Source: ZC4RG20 sp963782445 (GTDB taxonomy: Bacteria > Pseudomonadota > Gammaproteobacteria > Steroidobacterales > Rariloculaceae). From it: DNA of 64,000 nucleotides. The position numbers and the translations under genes are program-made. Below the pieces are notes generated by a model. It saw nothing but the letters and a program-made list of their open reading frames with translations, ran no database searches and was not told the DNA's origin. Below, piece by piece: positions 52,728-60,348 of this stretch; the stretch's first letter is position 1, and each line of letters begins with the position of its first letter. The DNA is taken from positions 310,001-374,000 of the forward strand of contig CAWAJM010000001.1 of the NCBI GenBank assembly GCA_963782445.1, given 5' to 3'.

Positions 52728-53774
52728 ATGAGGATGAATTCCAGCCTGGCCGCAATCGGCCTCGGCGCGGTCTTGGCTGCGGCCTTGCCCTTGTCCGCTT
52801 CGGCGCAGAAGCACGCTTTCGGGGCCGGTTACGGCCCGCCGCTCAAGGTCGTGCCGCCGCCGAAGCAATTCGCGACGTTGGACGAATACTACGAATACCT
52901 TCTCAAGCAGGCGCACGGGGGCACGCAGCACACGCTCGCCACGGTGCCGCGCTGGGACGGGCTGTGGGTCACGGCCGGCAATACCCATATGGATATCTTC
53001 ATCGATACGGGGGACTTCGGCGGCAAGGTCAAGGAAGGCGTGCTGACACCGGCCTACGAGAAGGCCTACAAGGAGCGCTGGCGCCAGCAGAACGAGGAAG
53101 GCGGCGTCCGCTACGATCGCCTGACCGATTGCGAGCCGCCCGGCATGCCGCGCTTCCTGCTCGAGCCCTATACCCACGAGTTCATCAATCTGCCGAACGA
53201 GTCTTATCAGATTCTCGATTACGGCCCGTCGATTCGCCGGGTCTACATCGGCAAGCAGCACAGCAACCTGCTCGGCACGCACTCGTGGTATGGCGACACG
53301 ATCGGCTTCTGGGACGGCGACAAGCTCATTACGAGCACGAAGTACCTATATCCGGCCGACTTCACGCGCTGGTCGCCGATGACGAGCAACGCGTTCGAGG
53401 ACGTGGAGATCTGGGAGCTCAAGCACTATCCGGGCGACGAGAAGCACCCGAAGGGCTATGAGCGGCTCGAGGTGCAGGCGACGTTTTGGGACAAGTATGC
53501 GTTCGTCAAACCCGTGAGCGCCGTCTATGCGTTCCGGCCCGCGGTCGAGCTCGAGAAAGCCGATTACCGTGTGCCGCAATGGGAGTGCGAGCAGAGCAGC
53601 AACTCCTACGAGGACAAGAGCGGCCGGACGAACTTCCACCTCCCCGGCGATCCGGGCTTCAAGGACGCCCGCGGGACGAGTCAATTCCCGAACCTGCCGG
53701 GCCAGACTCGCGATCCGGTCTACAACACCACACTTCCCGAGGGGAGCACAACGAACCAAGGAGATGCACAATGA
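52728..53774 (+). CDS. Secreted protein of unknown function, partner module of DUF6152 protein
   Basis: 348 residues with a signal peptide (1-27, ending SASAQ). Recognisable blocks: DCEPPGMPRFLLEPYTHEF, SIRRVYIGK, GTHSWYGDTIGFWDGDKLI, ERLEVQATFWDKYAFVKP and a late ECEQSS. The same order (C-x-P, RR-x-Y/H, GxWxGDxxGFWDGD-like, ERF/ERL...D..F.KP) appears in the C-terminal part of the protein at 54358-55410, and more weakly in 8459-9544. GGAAGGGGGA precedes ATG 52728. The stop overlaps the start of the DUF6152 gene as ATGA. No catalytic motif is seen. Confidence 0.75.
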   Translation: MRMNSSLAAIGLGAVLAAALPLSASAQKHAFGAGYGPPLKVVPPPKQFATLDEYYEYLLKQAHGGTQHTLATVPRWDGLWVTAGNTHMDIFIDTGDFGGKVKEGVLTPAYEKAYKERWRQQNEEGGVRYDRLTDCEPPGMPRFLLEPYTHEFINLPNESYQILDYGPSIRRVYIGKQHSNLLGTHSWYGDTIGFWDGDKLITSTKYLYPADFTRWSPMTSNAFEDVEIWELKHYPGDEKHPKGYERLEVQATFWDKYAFVKPVSAVYAFRPAVELEKADYRVPQWECEQSSNSYEDKSGRTNFHLPGDPGFKDARGTSQFPNLPGQTRDPVYNTTLPEGSTTNQGDAQ

Positions 53775-54253
53775 CCCGAAGATTCCACGTCTTCTCGGCC
53801 GCGCTCGTTGCAGCGCTCTTCGGCGCCACGATCGCCCAAGCCCATCATTCCTTCGCGATGTTCGATAAGGCCGACGAGACGGTCGCGACGGGCACCATCG
53901 TGCGCTGGGCCTTCAACAATCCGCATTCCTGGCTGTACATGAAGGTCAAGGGCAGCGACGGCAAGGAGACGCTCTGGAGCTTCGAAGGCTCCTCGCCGAC
54001 GGCGCTGATTCAGCGCGGCGTCACGGGCAACACGTTCAAGCCCGGCGACAAGATTCAGGTCCTGTACTGTCCGCTGCGGGACGGGCGTCCGGGCGGCGGC
54101 CTCGGCTGGGCGAAGCTCGCCGACGGCACCTTCGTCGATCCTTCGGACGGCGGCTGTAACGGCAGCGAGGCCAACCAGACGCGCTGGAAGGCCTGGCTCG
54201 CAAAGGGCTTCACCTCGGAGAAGGCGGCCATGAAGGCCGAGCACGCGAACTGA
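53771..54253 (+). CDS. Secreted stand-alone DUF6152 protein
   Basis: 160 residues. A signal peptide (1-24, ending IAQA) is predicted to be cut just before His25-His26-Ser27 (HHSFAMFDKADETVATG). A beta-rich domain follows with the family NPH motif (NNPHSWLYMKVKG, His52), a strand LWSFEGSSPTALIQRG and FKPGDKIQVLYCPLRDGRPG. The mature N-terminus would start His-His, as in the sister protein at 54358. The start overlaps the preceding stop by four bases, so the two proteins are made together. Function is unknown; metal binding is proposed in the findings. Confidence 0.82.
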   Translation: MTRRFHVFSAALVAALFGATIAQAHHSFAMFDKADETVATGTIVRWAFNNPHSWLYMKVKGSDGKETLWSFEGSSPTALIQRGVTGNTFKPGDKIQVLYCPLRDGRPGGGLGWAKLADGTFVDPSDGGCNGSEANQTRWKAWLAKGFTSEKAAMKAEHAN

Positions 54254-54270
54254 GAGCGGCAGCCGACGAA

Positions 54271-54296
54271 GCGCCGGTGCCGTAAGGCGCCGGCGC
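54271..54296 (+). terminator. Hairpin after the DUF6152 gene
   Basis: An 11-bp stem GCGCCGGTGCC (54271-54281) / GGCGCCGGCGC (54286-54296) with one G-T wobble position and a GTAA tetraloop, 17 bases after the stop. Confidence 0.5.
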
Positions 54297-54357
54297 AGCG
54301 GTTCGGCGGCACTGCGTGCCCCACGGGCACGGGACCGGGACGGGGGAGGGAGCGGTC

Positions 54358-55410
54358 ATGTTCACGAACATCGCGCGGGTCGCCGCCGCGTTCGCGGCGT
54401 CGGTGTGTCTGGCCGAGAGCGCGGCAGCGCATCACAGCACGGCCGCAATCTACGACACGAGCCGGACCGTCGAGGTCAAAGGCGTCGTCGAAGAGGTCTC
54501 GTGGCGTAATCCGCATGGGCGGATACGGCTGCGGGTTCCGGACGGCGCGGGCGGCAATGCGCAGTGGACGGCCGAGACGCCCGCCGTCGTCGTCCTGCGC
54601 ATCCTCGGCATCGGCCAGGACTTCATCGCGGCCGGCGATACGATCACGATTGCGGGCTTTCCCGCGCGCCGCGAACCGCACTCGATCGAGGCCCGGAACG
54701 TGCTCCTCGCGAGCGGCTACGAGCTCGCCTTCGGCGCAAACAAGCCGCATTTCGCGGCCGGCAAGAACGGGAACCTCATCAAGCGTTCGTACGACCAGTC
54801 CCACGCGGCCGAGGCCGTCGCCGCGGCCGACGGCATCTTCCGCGTCTGGAGCACGAACATGCTCGACCCGAAAGCGTTCCCGATGTTCAAGGGCGGTTAT
54901 CCGCTCAACGACGCCGGACGGGCGGCGGCCGCCGAATGGAATCCGCTCGACAACGCGCTGCTGCACTGCGGCACGAAGGGCCAACCGCTGATCATGATCA
55001 CGCCCGCGCCGATCCAGTTCGTGCGCGACGGCGACACGATCGTCATGAAGATCGAAGAGTACGACTCGCGCCGCGTCATCCATATGAACGCGGACGCGGT
55101 CGCGCCCGAGGACCGCACGCAGTTCGGCTTCTCGCGCGGCCATTGGGAAGGCAAGACCCTCGTCGTCGAGACCGACCACCTTCGGCCGCAATACTTCGAT
55201 CCGGACGGCGTGCGGCAAAGCGAGCGCATGCGGACGGTGGAGCGCTTCATCCCGAACGCCGCGTACGATCGGCTGGACTACCGCATCACTGTGGACGATC
55301 CCGTGTATTTCACGAAGCCGTTCGAGCTCACGCGGTACTTCGTGTGGAATCCGGCCATGACCGTTCACCCCTACGATTGCCTCGACCGCGAGCCCGAAGC
55401 CGCACGTTGA
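54358..55410 (+). CDS. Secreted fusion of DUF6152 and partner module
   Basis: 350 residues. A signal peptide (1-24, ending SAAA) is followed by His25-His26-Ser27 and a DUF6152 domain (residues 25-125; VEEVSWRNPHGRIRLRVPDG with His53). The second half (about 185-350) carries LHCGTKGQP, DSRRVIHMN, FSRGHWEGKTLVVETDH, ERFIPNAAYDRLDYRITV and DPVYFTKPFELTRYFV, matching the stand-alone protein at 52728-53774. Thus one polypeptide combines what the two preceding genes encode separately. GGGGGAGGGA lies upstream of ATG 54358. Confidence 0.82.
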   Translation: MFTNIARVAAAFAASVCLAESAAAHHSTAAIYDTSRTVEVKGVVEEVSWRNPHGRIRLRVPDGAGGNAQWTAETPAVVVLRILGIGQDFIAAGDTITIAGFPARREPHSIEARNVLLASGYELAFGANKPHFAAGKNGNLIKRSYDQSHAAEAVAAADGIFRVWSTNMLDPKAFPMFKGGYPLNDAGRAAAAEWNPLDNALLHCGTKGQPLIMITPAPIQFVRDGDTIVMKIEEYDSRRVIHMNADAVAPEDRTQFGFSRGHWEGKTLVVETDHLRPQYFDPDGVRQSERMRTVERFIPNAAYDRLDYRITVDDPVYFTKPFELTRYFVWNPAMTVHPYDCLDREPEAAR

Positions 55411-55464
55411 AACGCGGCGCTCGGCGCCGGGCGCGGACGCCGCTCGCCTCGCCCGGGAAGCGCT

Positions 55465-56502
55465 TCAGGGGCGCCAGATCGTCGGCATGAGATAGGGCAC
55501 GAACGCGCCCACGCCCTCGATGCGGTCCACCTTGCCGCCGCGCAGCTTGATGAGCTCGAGCAGCGCGTAAGAGTTCGGATATTGGACCGTGATCGTGTGC
55601 CGCTTCCCGTCGCGCGTTCGATACTCTGCGGCATGCGCGGCGTGATCGAGGAACGCGAAGGCGACGACGACGCCGCGGGCCTCGTCGACGATCGGAAAGC
55701 GGCGCGCTCGCACGCGGTCGACGGGCCGGAAATAGCCATTGCCGAGCAACTCGCCGCAGCCGGCAGGCCCGGCGGCGGGGCTGGCCGGGCTGGCGGAAGC
55801 GCCCGTCTTGCCGCCTCCGTCCGTCGCGCCGTCGTCGCGGGACACGACGCCGTTGGTGACGCGCCGGCAGGCGGGATCGAACGGCACGAACAGCGTGCCG
55901 TCGTCGAGTTGAAGCGTGTTGTAGTAGCCGTCGGCCAACGCAAGAAGCCGCGCGCGCGGTTCGCGCTCGCCCGCCGCGAGCGTTTGCCCGAAAGCGGAGT
56001 CGAACCTGTAGCCGGCCGGTTTCGCGAACGGCATGGGCGTGCCTTCGCGGCCGACGACGGACTCGACCTCGGCGATGCGGCCATCGATGACCTTGAGGCG
56101 CACGCCGAAGTAGGCGGGCTGGCCGTGCTCCTCGACGATGCCGTACCAAAGCGCATTACCGGTCTTCGGATCGGCCGCGGTGAACGGCGAGTCGGAGATC
56201 TTCGTGACGGTGCCCCAAGCCCCGTCGCCGATCATGAGCGGGACCTCGTTCTCGGTGAACCGCACCCTGTCCGCCCAAGGCAGCGAGTCTGGGGCGTGGG
56301 CCACGAGCGCAGACATGTAGCGGGTCGCGAAGCCCACGAGGCAATCGCGGTCGCAGGTCGGCGCTTGCGCGTGCGCTCGCTCGGCGAACGGTCCGCCGGC
56401 GAGCGCGGCGCACGCCGCGAGGGACAGCGCGGCCGTCCGCGCGAGCCGCAGTATGCGCGCAGCGCGCAGGGGGCGCGGCAGGGTCGGAGCCTCGGTTCTC
56501 AT
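55465..56502 (-). CDS. Secreted CDRxCL-type protein, copy B (NTF2-like, unknown function)
   Basis: 345 residues with a signal peptide (about 1-46). The mature protein starts with CDRDCLVGFATRYMSALVAH, followed by VRFTENEVPLMIGDGAWGTV and a strand-rich region (VRLKVIDGRIAEVESVVGRE), then a second half (CRRVTNGVVS; FPIVDEARGVVVAFAFLDH; LLELIKLRGGKVDRIEGVG). It shares this plan with the upstream gene; both may belong to DUF8021-type proteins, which I recall only loosely. The start overlaps the preceding stop as ATGA. An Ala/Gly/Pro-rich insertion at about 245-268 is unique to this copy. Confidence 0.72.
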   Translation of the reverse strand: MRTEAPTLPRPLRAARILRLARTAALSLAACAALAGGPFAERAHAQAPTCDRDCLVGFATRYMSALVAHAPDSLPWADRVRFTENEVPLMIGDGAWGTVTKISDSPFTAADPKTGNALWYGIVEEHGQPAYFGVRLKVIDGRIAEVESVVGREGTPMPFAKPAGYRFDSAFGQTLAAGEREPRARLLALADGYYNTLQLDDGTLFVPFDPACRRVTNGVVSRDDGATDGGGKTGASASPASPAAGPAGCGELLGNGYFRPVDRVRARRFPIVDEARGVVVAFAFLDHAAHAAEYRTRDGKRHTITVQYPNSYALLELIKLRGGKVDRIEGVGAFVPYLMPTIWRP

Positions 56503-57512
56503 CGCGTCTGGTAGTCCGGGTTCGGCGCCGCGAACGGCGAGTGCATGAAGTAGGGCACGTAGGTGAAGACGGCCTCGATGCGGTAGATCTTGCCGTTGCG
56601 GATCTTGAAGGCTTCGAGCAGCGTAATCGAGTTCGGCCACTTGAGCACGGTCTTCATCTCGCGTCCGTCCGTGAGCTTGTAGTGGTCGAAGTCGTTGGCA
56701 TGGTCGAAAAAGCCGGAGGCGACGACGACACCGCGCTTCACATCGACGATGGGATAGCGCCGCTCGCGGATGCGCTTGTTGATGCGGTAGATGCCGAGCT
56801 TGAACTGCTCCTCGCAGCCCGGTGCGACGGCCGCCGCGCCGTGGCCATTGCGGCGCGTCGTGCTCACGCCGTTCTCGGTGCGCTGACAATCGGCGTCGAA
56901 GTCGGTGAAGATCTGGCCGTCGTTCTGTTCGACCGTGTTGAAGTAGCCGTCGGCGACGGCGACGAGGCGCTGGCGCGAGCGCCGCTCCTCGGGCGGCAGC
57001 ACCTGCGTGAACGCGGGATCGTGACGCAGCGCCTTCGGGTCGCCGAAAGGCTTGGGGGCGTCCGGCAGTCGATTGACGACGGATTCGACCTCGGTGATCT
57101 CGCCGCGCGCCACTTTGATGCGCAGCGCGAGATAGGCGGGGTTGTGGTGCTCCTCGACGATGCCGAACCAAGCCGCGTTCCCGGTCTGCGGGTCCGCGAT
57201 CTCGAGCGCGTTGGGCCAGACGGCGTCGACCGTGCCCCAGAGGCCGTCATTGCCGATCGGCATCTCGACGTCGTTCTCGGTGAAGCGCACGTGCGGCGAC
57301 AGCGCGACCTGCGTGGGATCGCGCAGCGAGAGCGCGTGAACGTAAGCACGCGCAAAGCCGATCAGGCAGGCGCGGTCGCAGTCGACGCGCACGTAGGCGC
57401 TGGCTCGGCCCGGCGCCTGCGCATGGGGTGCGCGCCCGAACGGTGCCGCAGCCAGGAGCAAGGCGCCGAGCAGAAGCAGCCCGGCCCGGCCGTGCCGTGT
57501 GCGCGGCCTCAT
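56499..57512 (-). CDS. Secreted CDRxCL-type protein, copy A (NTF2-like, unknown function)
   Basis: 337 residues with a signal peptide (about 1-33). The mature part begins DCDRACLIGFARAYVHALSL and continues with VRFTENDVEMPIGNDGLWGT, LRIKVARGEITEVESVVNRL and a second half (YPIVDVKRGVVVASGFFDHA; LLEAFKIRNGKIYRIEAVFT). Clear tandem paralogue of the next gene, diverged by about half. CDRxCL-TEN-x-GxWGT proteins occur in bacteria and fungi and are uncharacterised; the final RIEAVF strand is typical of NTF2/SnoaL folds. It overlaps its neighbours by four bases at both ends. Confidence 0.74.
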   Translation of the reverse strand: MRPRTRHGRAGLLLLGALLLAAAPFGRAPHAQAPGRASAYVRVDCDRACLIGFARAYVHALSLRDPTQVALSPHVRFTENDVEMPIGNDGLWGTVDAVWPNALEIADPQTGNAAWFGIVEEHHNPAYLALRIKVARGEITEVESVVNRLPDAPKPFGDPKALRHDPAFTQVLPPEERRSRQRLVAVADGYFNTVEQNDGQIFTDFDADCQRTENGVSTTRRNGHGAAAVAPGCEEQFKLGIYRINKRIRERRYPIVDVKRGVVVASGFFDHANDFDHYKLTDGREMKTVLKWPNSITLLEAFKIRNGKIYRIEAVFTYVPYFMHSPFAAPNPDYQTR

Positions 57513-58510
57513 CGCGTCGGCCCCTGCGCCGCACCCGGCCCCGGCGGCGGCGGCGCGTCCGGCCCGGGCTGAGGCATCGGCACCGCATAGATCATGAACG
57601 GCCCCGGGTCCTTGCCCTTGAGCGCCGGGTCCGTGAGGTAGCGAATGTTGCTCTCGATCACGTAGGCCGTATTGCCGACGGGCGTCGCCCCCGGGGAGGA
57701 GACGAGCTTGTCGGTCAGCACCTCGAGTTTCGCCTCGTCGCCCTCTATGGTCACGATACTGAGGCGGCCGATCGTGCCCTCGGCCTGCAGGAAGCGATGC
57801 CCGGAGATCAGGCGGAAGCCATCCGGGCCGCCGAGTTTCGCGTCGATGTGCAGTGGCGTGAGACCCGTCATGTGGCCGTCACGGTCCGTGTCGACGCGCA
57901 GAATCTCGTTGCTGCGTACGTTGTTCACGTAGAGCACGCCGTCGCCGCTGAACGCGAGGCCGTCGATGCCGACGAGCGAGGGGTCCTCGCCGTAGAGCGT
58001 CAAGTCGTTCGCGCCCTTGGCGAGCTTGAAGATGCGGCCGTTGCTCGTATCGGAGACGTAGGCGCTGCCGTCGGCCGCCATCGTAATGTCGTTGCAGACC
58101 GAAGCGGGCGGCGGGAACGGATAGCTGTCTTTGAACTCGCCGGTGTGCAGATCGAAGGCCATGAGGCTCGCGACGCCTTGCGAGCGCTCTGGGCCGAAGA
58201 AGTTCGGCGTCGAGCACAGCCACAGCGTGCCGCTCGCGTCGTCGGCCAGCACGCCGAGGATGGAGAGGACGCCGTTGCCGGCGTCGGGACGTATCCAGGG
58301 CTCGGCTTTGGCCGAGCCCGGCTGCGCGCGGTAGACGATGCCCTTGACGCTGCCGACATAAATCGTGCCGTCCGCCGAGGCCGTGACGCTCTCCGGAAAC
58401 ACGCCCTTGTCGTCGATGCGGATGTTTGGCGGCGAGGCCGCGACCGCCGCGCACAGGACGAGGGGCGCAAGCGACAGACCGAGTAGCGGGCCAATGCGGC
58501 GAATCGTCAT
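57509..58510 (-). CDS. Secreted SMP-30/gluconolactonase-like beta-propeller protein
   Basis: 333 residues with a signal peptide (1-25). A six-bladed propeller is suggested by repeated strands: GVFPESVTASADGTIYVGSV, NDITMAADGSAYVSDTSNGR, GIDGLAFSGDGVLYVNNVRS and TPVGNTAYVIESN. PESV and NDIT correspond to the metal-binding Glu and Asn of SMP-30 lactonases. It would hydrolyse lactones or bind a ligand in the periplasm. The tail is Pro-rich. It is the first gene of an ATGA-coupled operon with the two CDRxCL genes and is divergent from a VOC gene. Confidence 0.8.
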   Translation of the reverse strand: MTIRRIGPLLGLSLAPLVLCAAVAASPPNIRIDDKGVFPESVTASADGTIYVGSVKGIVYRAQPGSAKAEPWIRPDAGNGVLSILGVLADDASGTLWLCSTPNFFGPERSQGVASLMAFDLHTGEFKDSYPFPPPASVCNDITMAADGSAYVSDTSNGRIFKLAKGANDLTLYGEDPSLVGIDGLAFSGDGVLYVNNVRSNEILRVDTDRDGHMTGLTPLHIDAKLGGPDGFRLISGHRFLQAEGTIGRLSIVTIEGDEAKLEVLTDKLVSSPGATPVGNTAYVIESNIRYLTDPALKGKDPGPFMIYAVPMPQPGPDAPPPPGPGAAQGPTR

Positions 58511-58694
58511 GGCGATCGGGGCTCCGTGGCTGCGGGTCGTTTTCGGGCGCCCGAGGGGCAGGCCGAGGCTCGATTGTATAGGCGCCGAGCGCCGGCCGCA
58601 GCCGCGGTTGATATTCGGCCACTGCAGCGGCCTAATCGAACCGGGCCGCCGGGCCCGTTCGGAAACGGGGATTGGTAGTTTCGGGAGGGAGCTT

Positions 58695-59159
58695 ATGGAA
58701 AACGTCATTGCGGAAATGGTCGAGGGCTTCGAGAAGGGCGTGCTGTCGCGCCGCCAGCTCATACAGGGGCTCGCCATGCTAGCCGCGGCCGGCGGTGCCG
58801 GCACGGCGAACGCGCAGCAGGCACCGTTCAACGCCACGCGTGTCGATCACGTCAGTGTGCAGACGCCGGATCTGCCCGCCTCCATGGAGTTCTACAAGAA
58901 GGTCTTCGGCTTCAAGGTGCTCAACGCGGACAAGCCCCACGAGATCGTGCGCATGGGCACGCAGCGGATTCTCGTCTCGCTTCACCACAAAGCGCCGACG
59001 GGTATCGTCGATCACTTCGGCATCGCGGTCGAAGGCTTCGATCCGAAGTCTGCCGCCGAGTCCTTGGCCCAGCTCGGTCTCGAGGCTCACGAGAACCTCG
59101 ACTACGGCTTCTATGTCCGCGATCCGGCTGGGATTCCCGTGCAGCTCGTGCGTAGTTGA
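58695..59159 (+). CDS. Tat-exported VOC family protein
   Basis: 154 residues. The N-terminus contains a twin-Arg signal (LSRRQLIQGLAM) and a hydrophobic stretch ending ANAQQ. A single VOC domain follows (RVDHVSVQTPDLPASMEFYK; GIVDHFGIAVEGFDP), with metal-ligand His in VDHVSV and VDHFGI; the final Glu position is Gln (IPVQLV), so metal binding may be weakened. The start at 58695 has GGGAGGGAGC upstream. Tat export suggests a folded, cofactor-bearing protein in the periplasm, alongside the secreted proteins of this cluster. Confidence 0.8.
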   Translation: MENVIAEMVEGFEKGVLSRRQLIQGLAMLAAAGGAGTANAQQAPFNATRVDHVSVQTPDLPASMEFYKKVFGFKVLNADKPHEIVRMGTQRILVSLHHKAPTGIVDHFGIAVEGFDPKSAAESLAQLGLEAHENLDYGFYVRDPAGIPVQLVRS

Positions 59160-59221
59160 ATTCCATGTGGCATGCATCTTGCTGCTTCTGGGCTAACACC
59201 CATGTGCAAGGAGGCATGGCC

Positions 59222-59458
59222 ATGACGGTAAGGAAGAATCCCGACACGAACAGGAACGAGGGCGAAGGCAACCGCACGGCGGCCCGCCGTTACAACGAAG
59301 CCGTCCGCGGGACCGCGGCCGAAGGCAGCGACGCCGGTTCGCGCGTGGAGTCCGACGACGAGCGCCGCGAGCTCGAGGACGCCGAGGAAGTCGGTCGGCG
59401 CCGGGCCAAGGAATTCGATCCGGGCGTGGATCGGGACTTTCGCAAGGGCACAAAGTGA
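59222..59458 (+). CDS. Small charged, probably disordered protein
   Basis: 78 residues, strongly hydrophilic, rich in Arg, Glu, Asp and Gly (RNEGEGNRTAARRYNEAVRG; SDDERRELEDAEEVGRRRAK). AAGGAGG at 59208-59214 suits ATG 59222. Such short charged proteins often belong to stress-induced groups, but no family is certain. Confidence 0.65.
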   Translation: MTVRKNPDTNRNEGEGNRTAARRYNEAVRGTAAEGSDAGSRVESDDERRELEDAEEVGRRRAKEFDPGVDRDFRKGTK

Positions 59459-59491
59459 GCGGCCTGCGCCCCCGCCCGTAAGTTAGGCGGA

Positions 59492-60244
59492 ATGTTCCTT
59501 CCGAAGGGAGTCTGGGCGGCGGCCGTGGCCGCGGTCGCTGCCGTCGCTCTCGTTCGCGTAGTGCTGCCGTCGGTCGAGTCGCTGTGGCCCGGGGCCAGCT
59601 CCGCCCCGGCGGCGCGGCTGCCGCTCATCTTGCAGCCCTCGCACCACGAGGCGAACGCGCTGGCCGTCTTTATCTCGGGAGACGGCGGTTGGGCTCCCCT
59701 CGACGTCCGGGTGTCGCGGCAGCTCGGGCGCGCGGGCTATGACGTCGTCGGCCTCGACGCCGAGCGCTATTTCAAGGACCGCAAGACCCCCGAAGAGCTC
59801 TCGGCCGATCTCACGGCCATTGCCGAGTACTACCTCCATGCCTGGCACTGCCGCCGGCTGCTGCTCGTCGGCTACTCGCGCGGCGCCGAAGTGCTGCCCT
59901 TCGGCGTGACGCGCCTCGGCGAGACGCTGCAGCGCAAGCTGCAAGCCGTGGTCTTGCTCGCTCCGTCTCTGTTCACGGGCTTCAAGTTTCATCTCACCGA
60001 CCTTTGGAGTAACCACCGGCACGCGGACTCCGTCGATACGCTGCCCGCCGCCAAGCGTGTCGTGCAGCGGCTCATCTGCTTCTACGGCGCCGCCGAGAAG
60101 CATTCCCTGTGCCCGGCATTGAGCCCCAGCACCGAACGTACGATCGTCGAGCTGCCGGGCGGCCATCACTTCGACCACGACTATCGGGCGCTCGGGCGGC
60201 GGCTGCTCGCGTTGCTCGGGGGCGGCGCCTCGACTCGTCCTTAG
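59492..60244 (+). CDS. VirJ/AcvB-like secreted alpha/beta hydrolase
   Basis: 250 residues with an N-terminal anchor or signal (GVWAAAVAAVAAVALVRVVL). The VirJ core is recognisable: LAVFISGDGGWAPLDVRVSR, the nucleophile elbow VGYSRGAEVLPF and the C-terminal GGHHFDHDY with the catalytic His. AcvB/VirJ proteins are periplasmic; in related bacteria they hydrolyse lysyl-phosphatidylglycerol. No lysyl-PG synthase (MprF) is in view. It follows the small charged gene by 33 bp. Confidence 0.83.
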   Translation: MFLPKGVWAAAVAAVAAVALVRVVLPSVESLWPGASSAPAARLPLILQPSHHEANALAVFISGDGGWAPLDVRVSRQLGRAGYDVVGLDAERYFKDRKTPEELSADLTAIAEYYLHAWHCRRLLLVGYSRGAEVLPFGVTRLGETLQRKLQAVVLLAPSLFTGFKFHLTDLWSNHRHADSVDTLPAAKRVVQRLICFYGAAEKHSLCPALSPSTERTIVELPGGHHFDHDYRALGRRLLALLGGGASTRP

Positions 60245-60348
60245 GGGCCGCACGTACTGGCTGCGCGAGCGTCGAAGAGCGCGCGGCTTGCCGTCTTCGC
60301 GAGACTCCGCCAACCACCGGCGTCGACCCCGTTCAAGAAGCATGCGGG

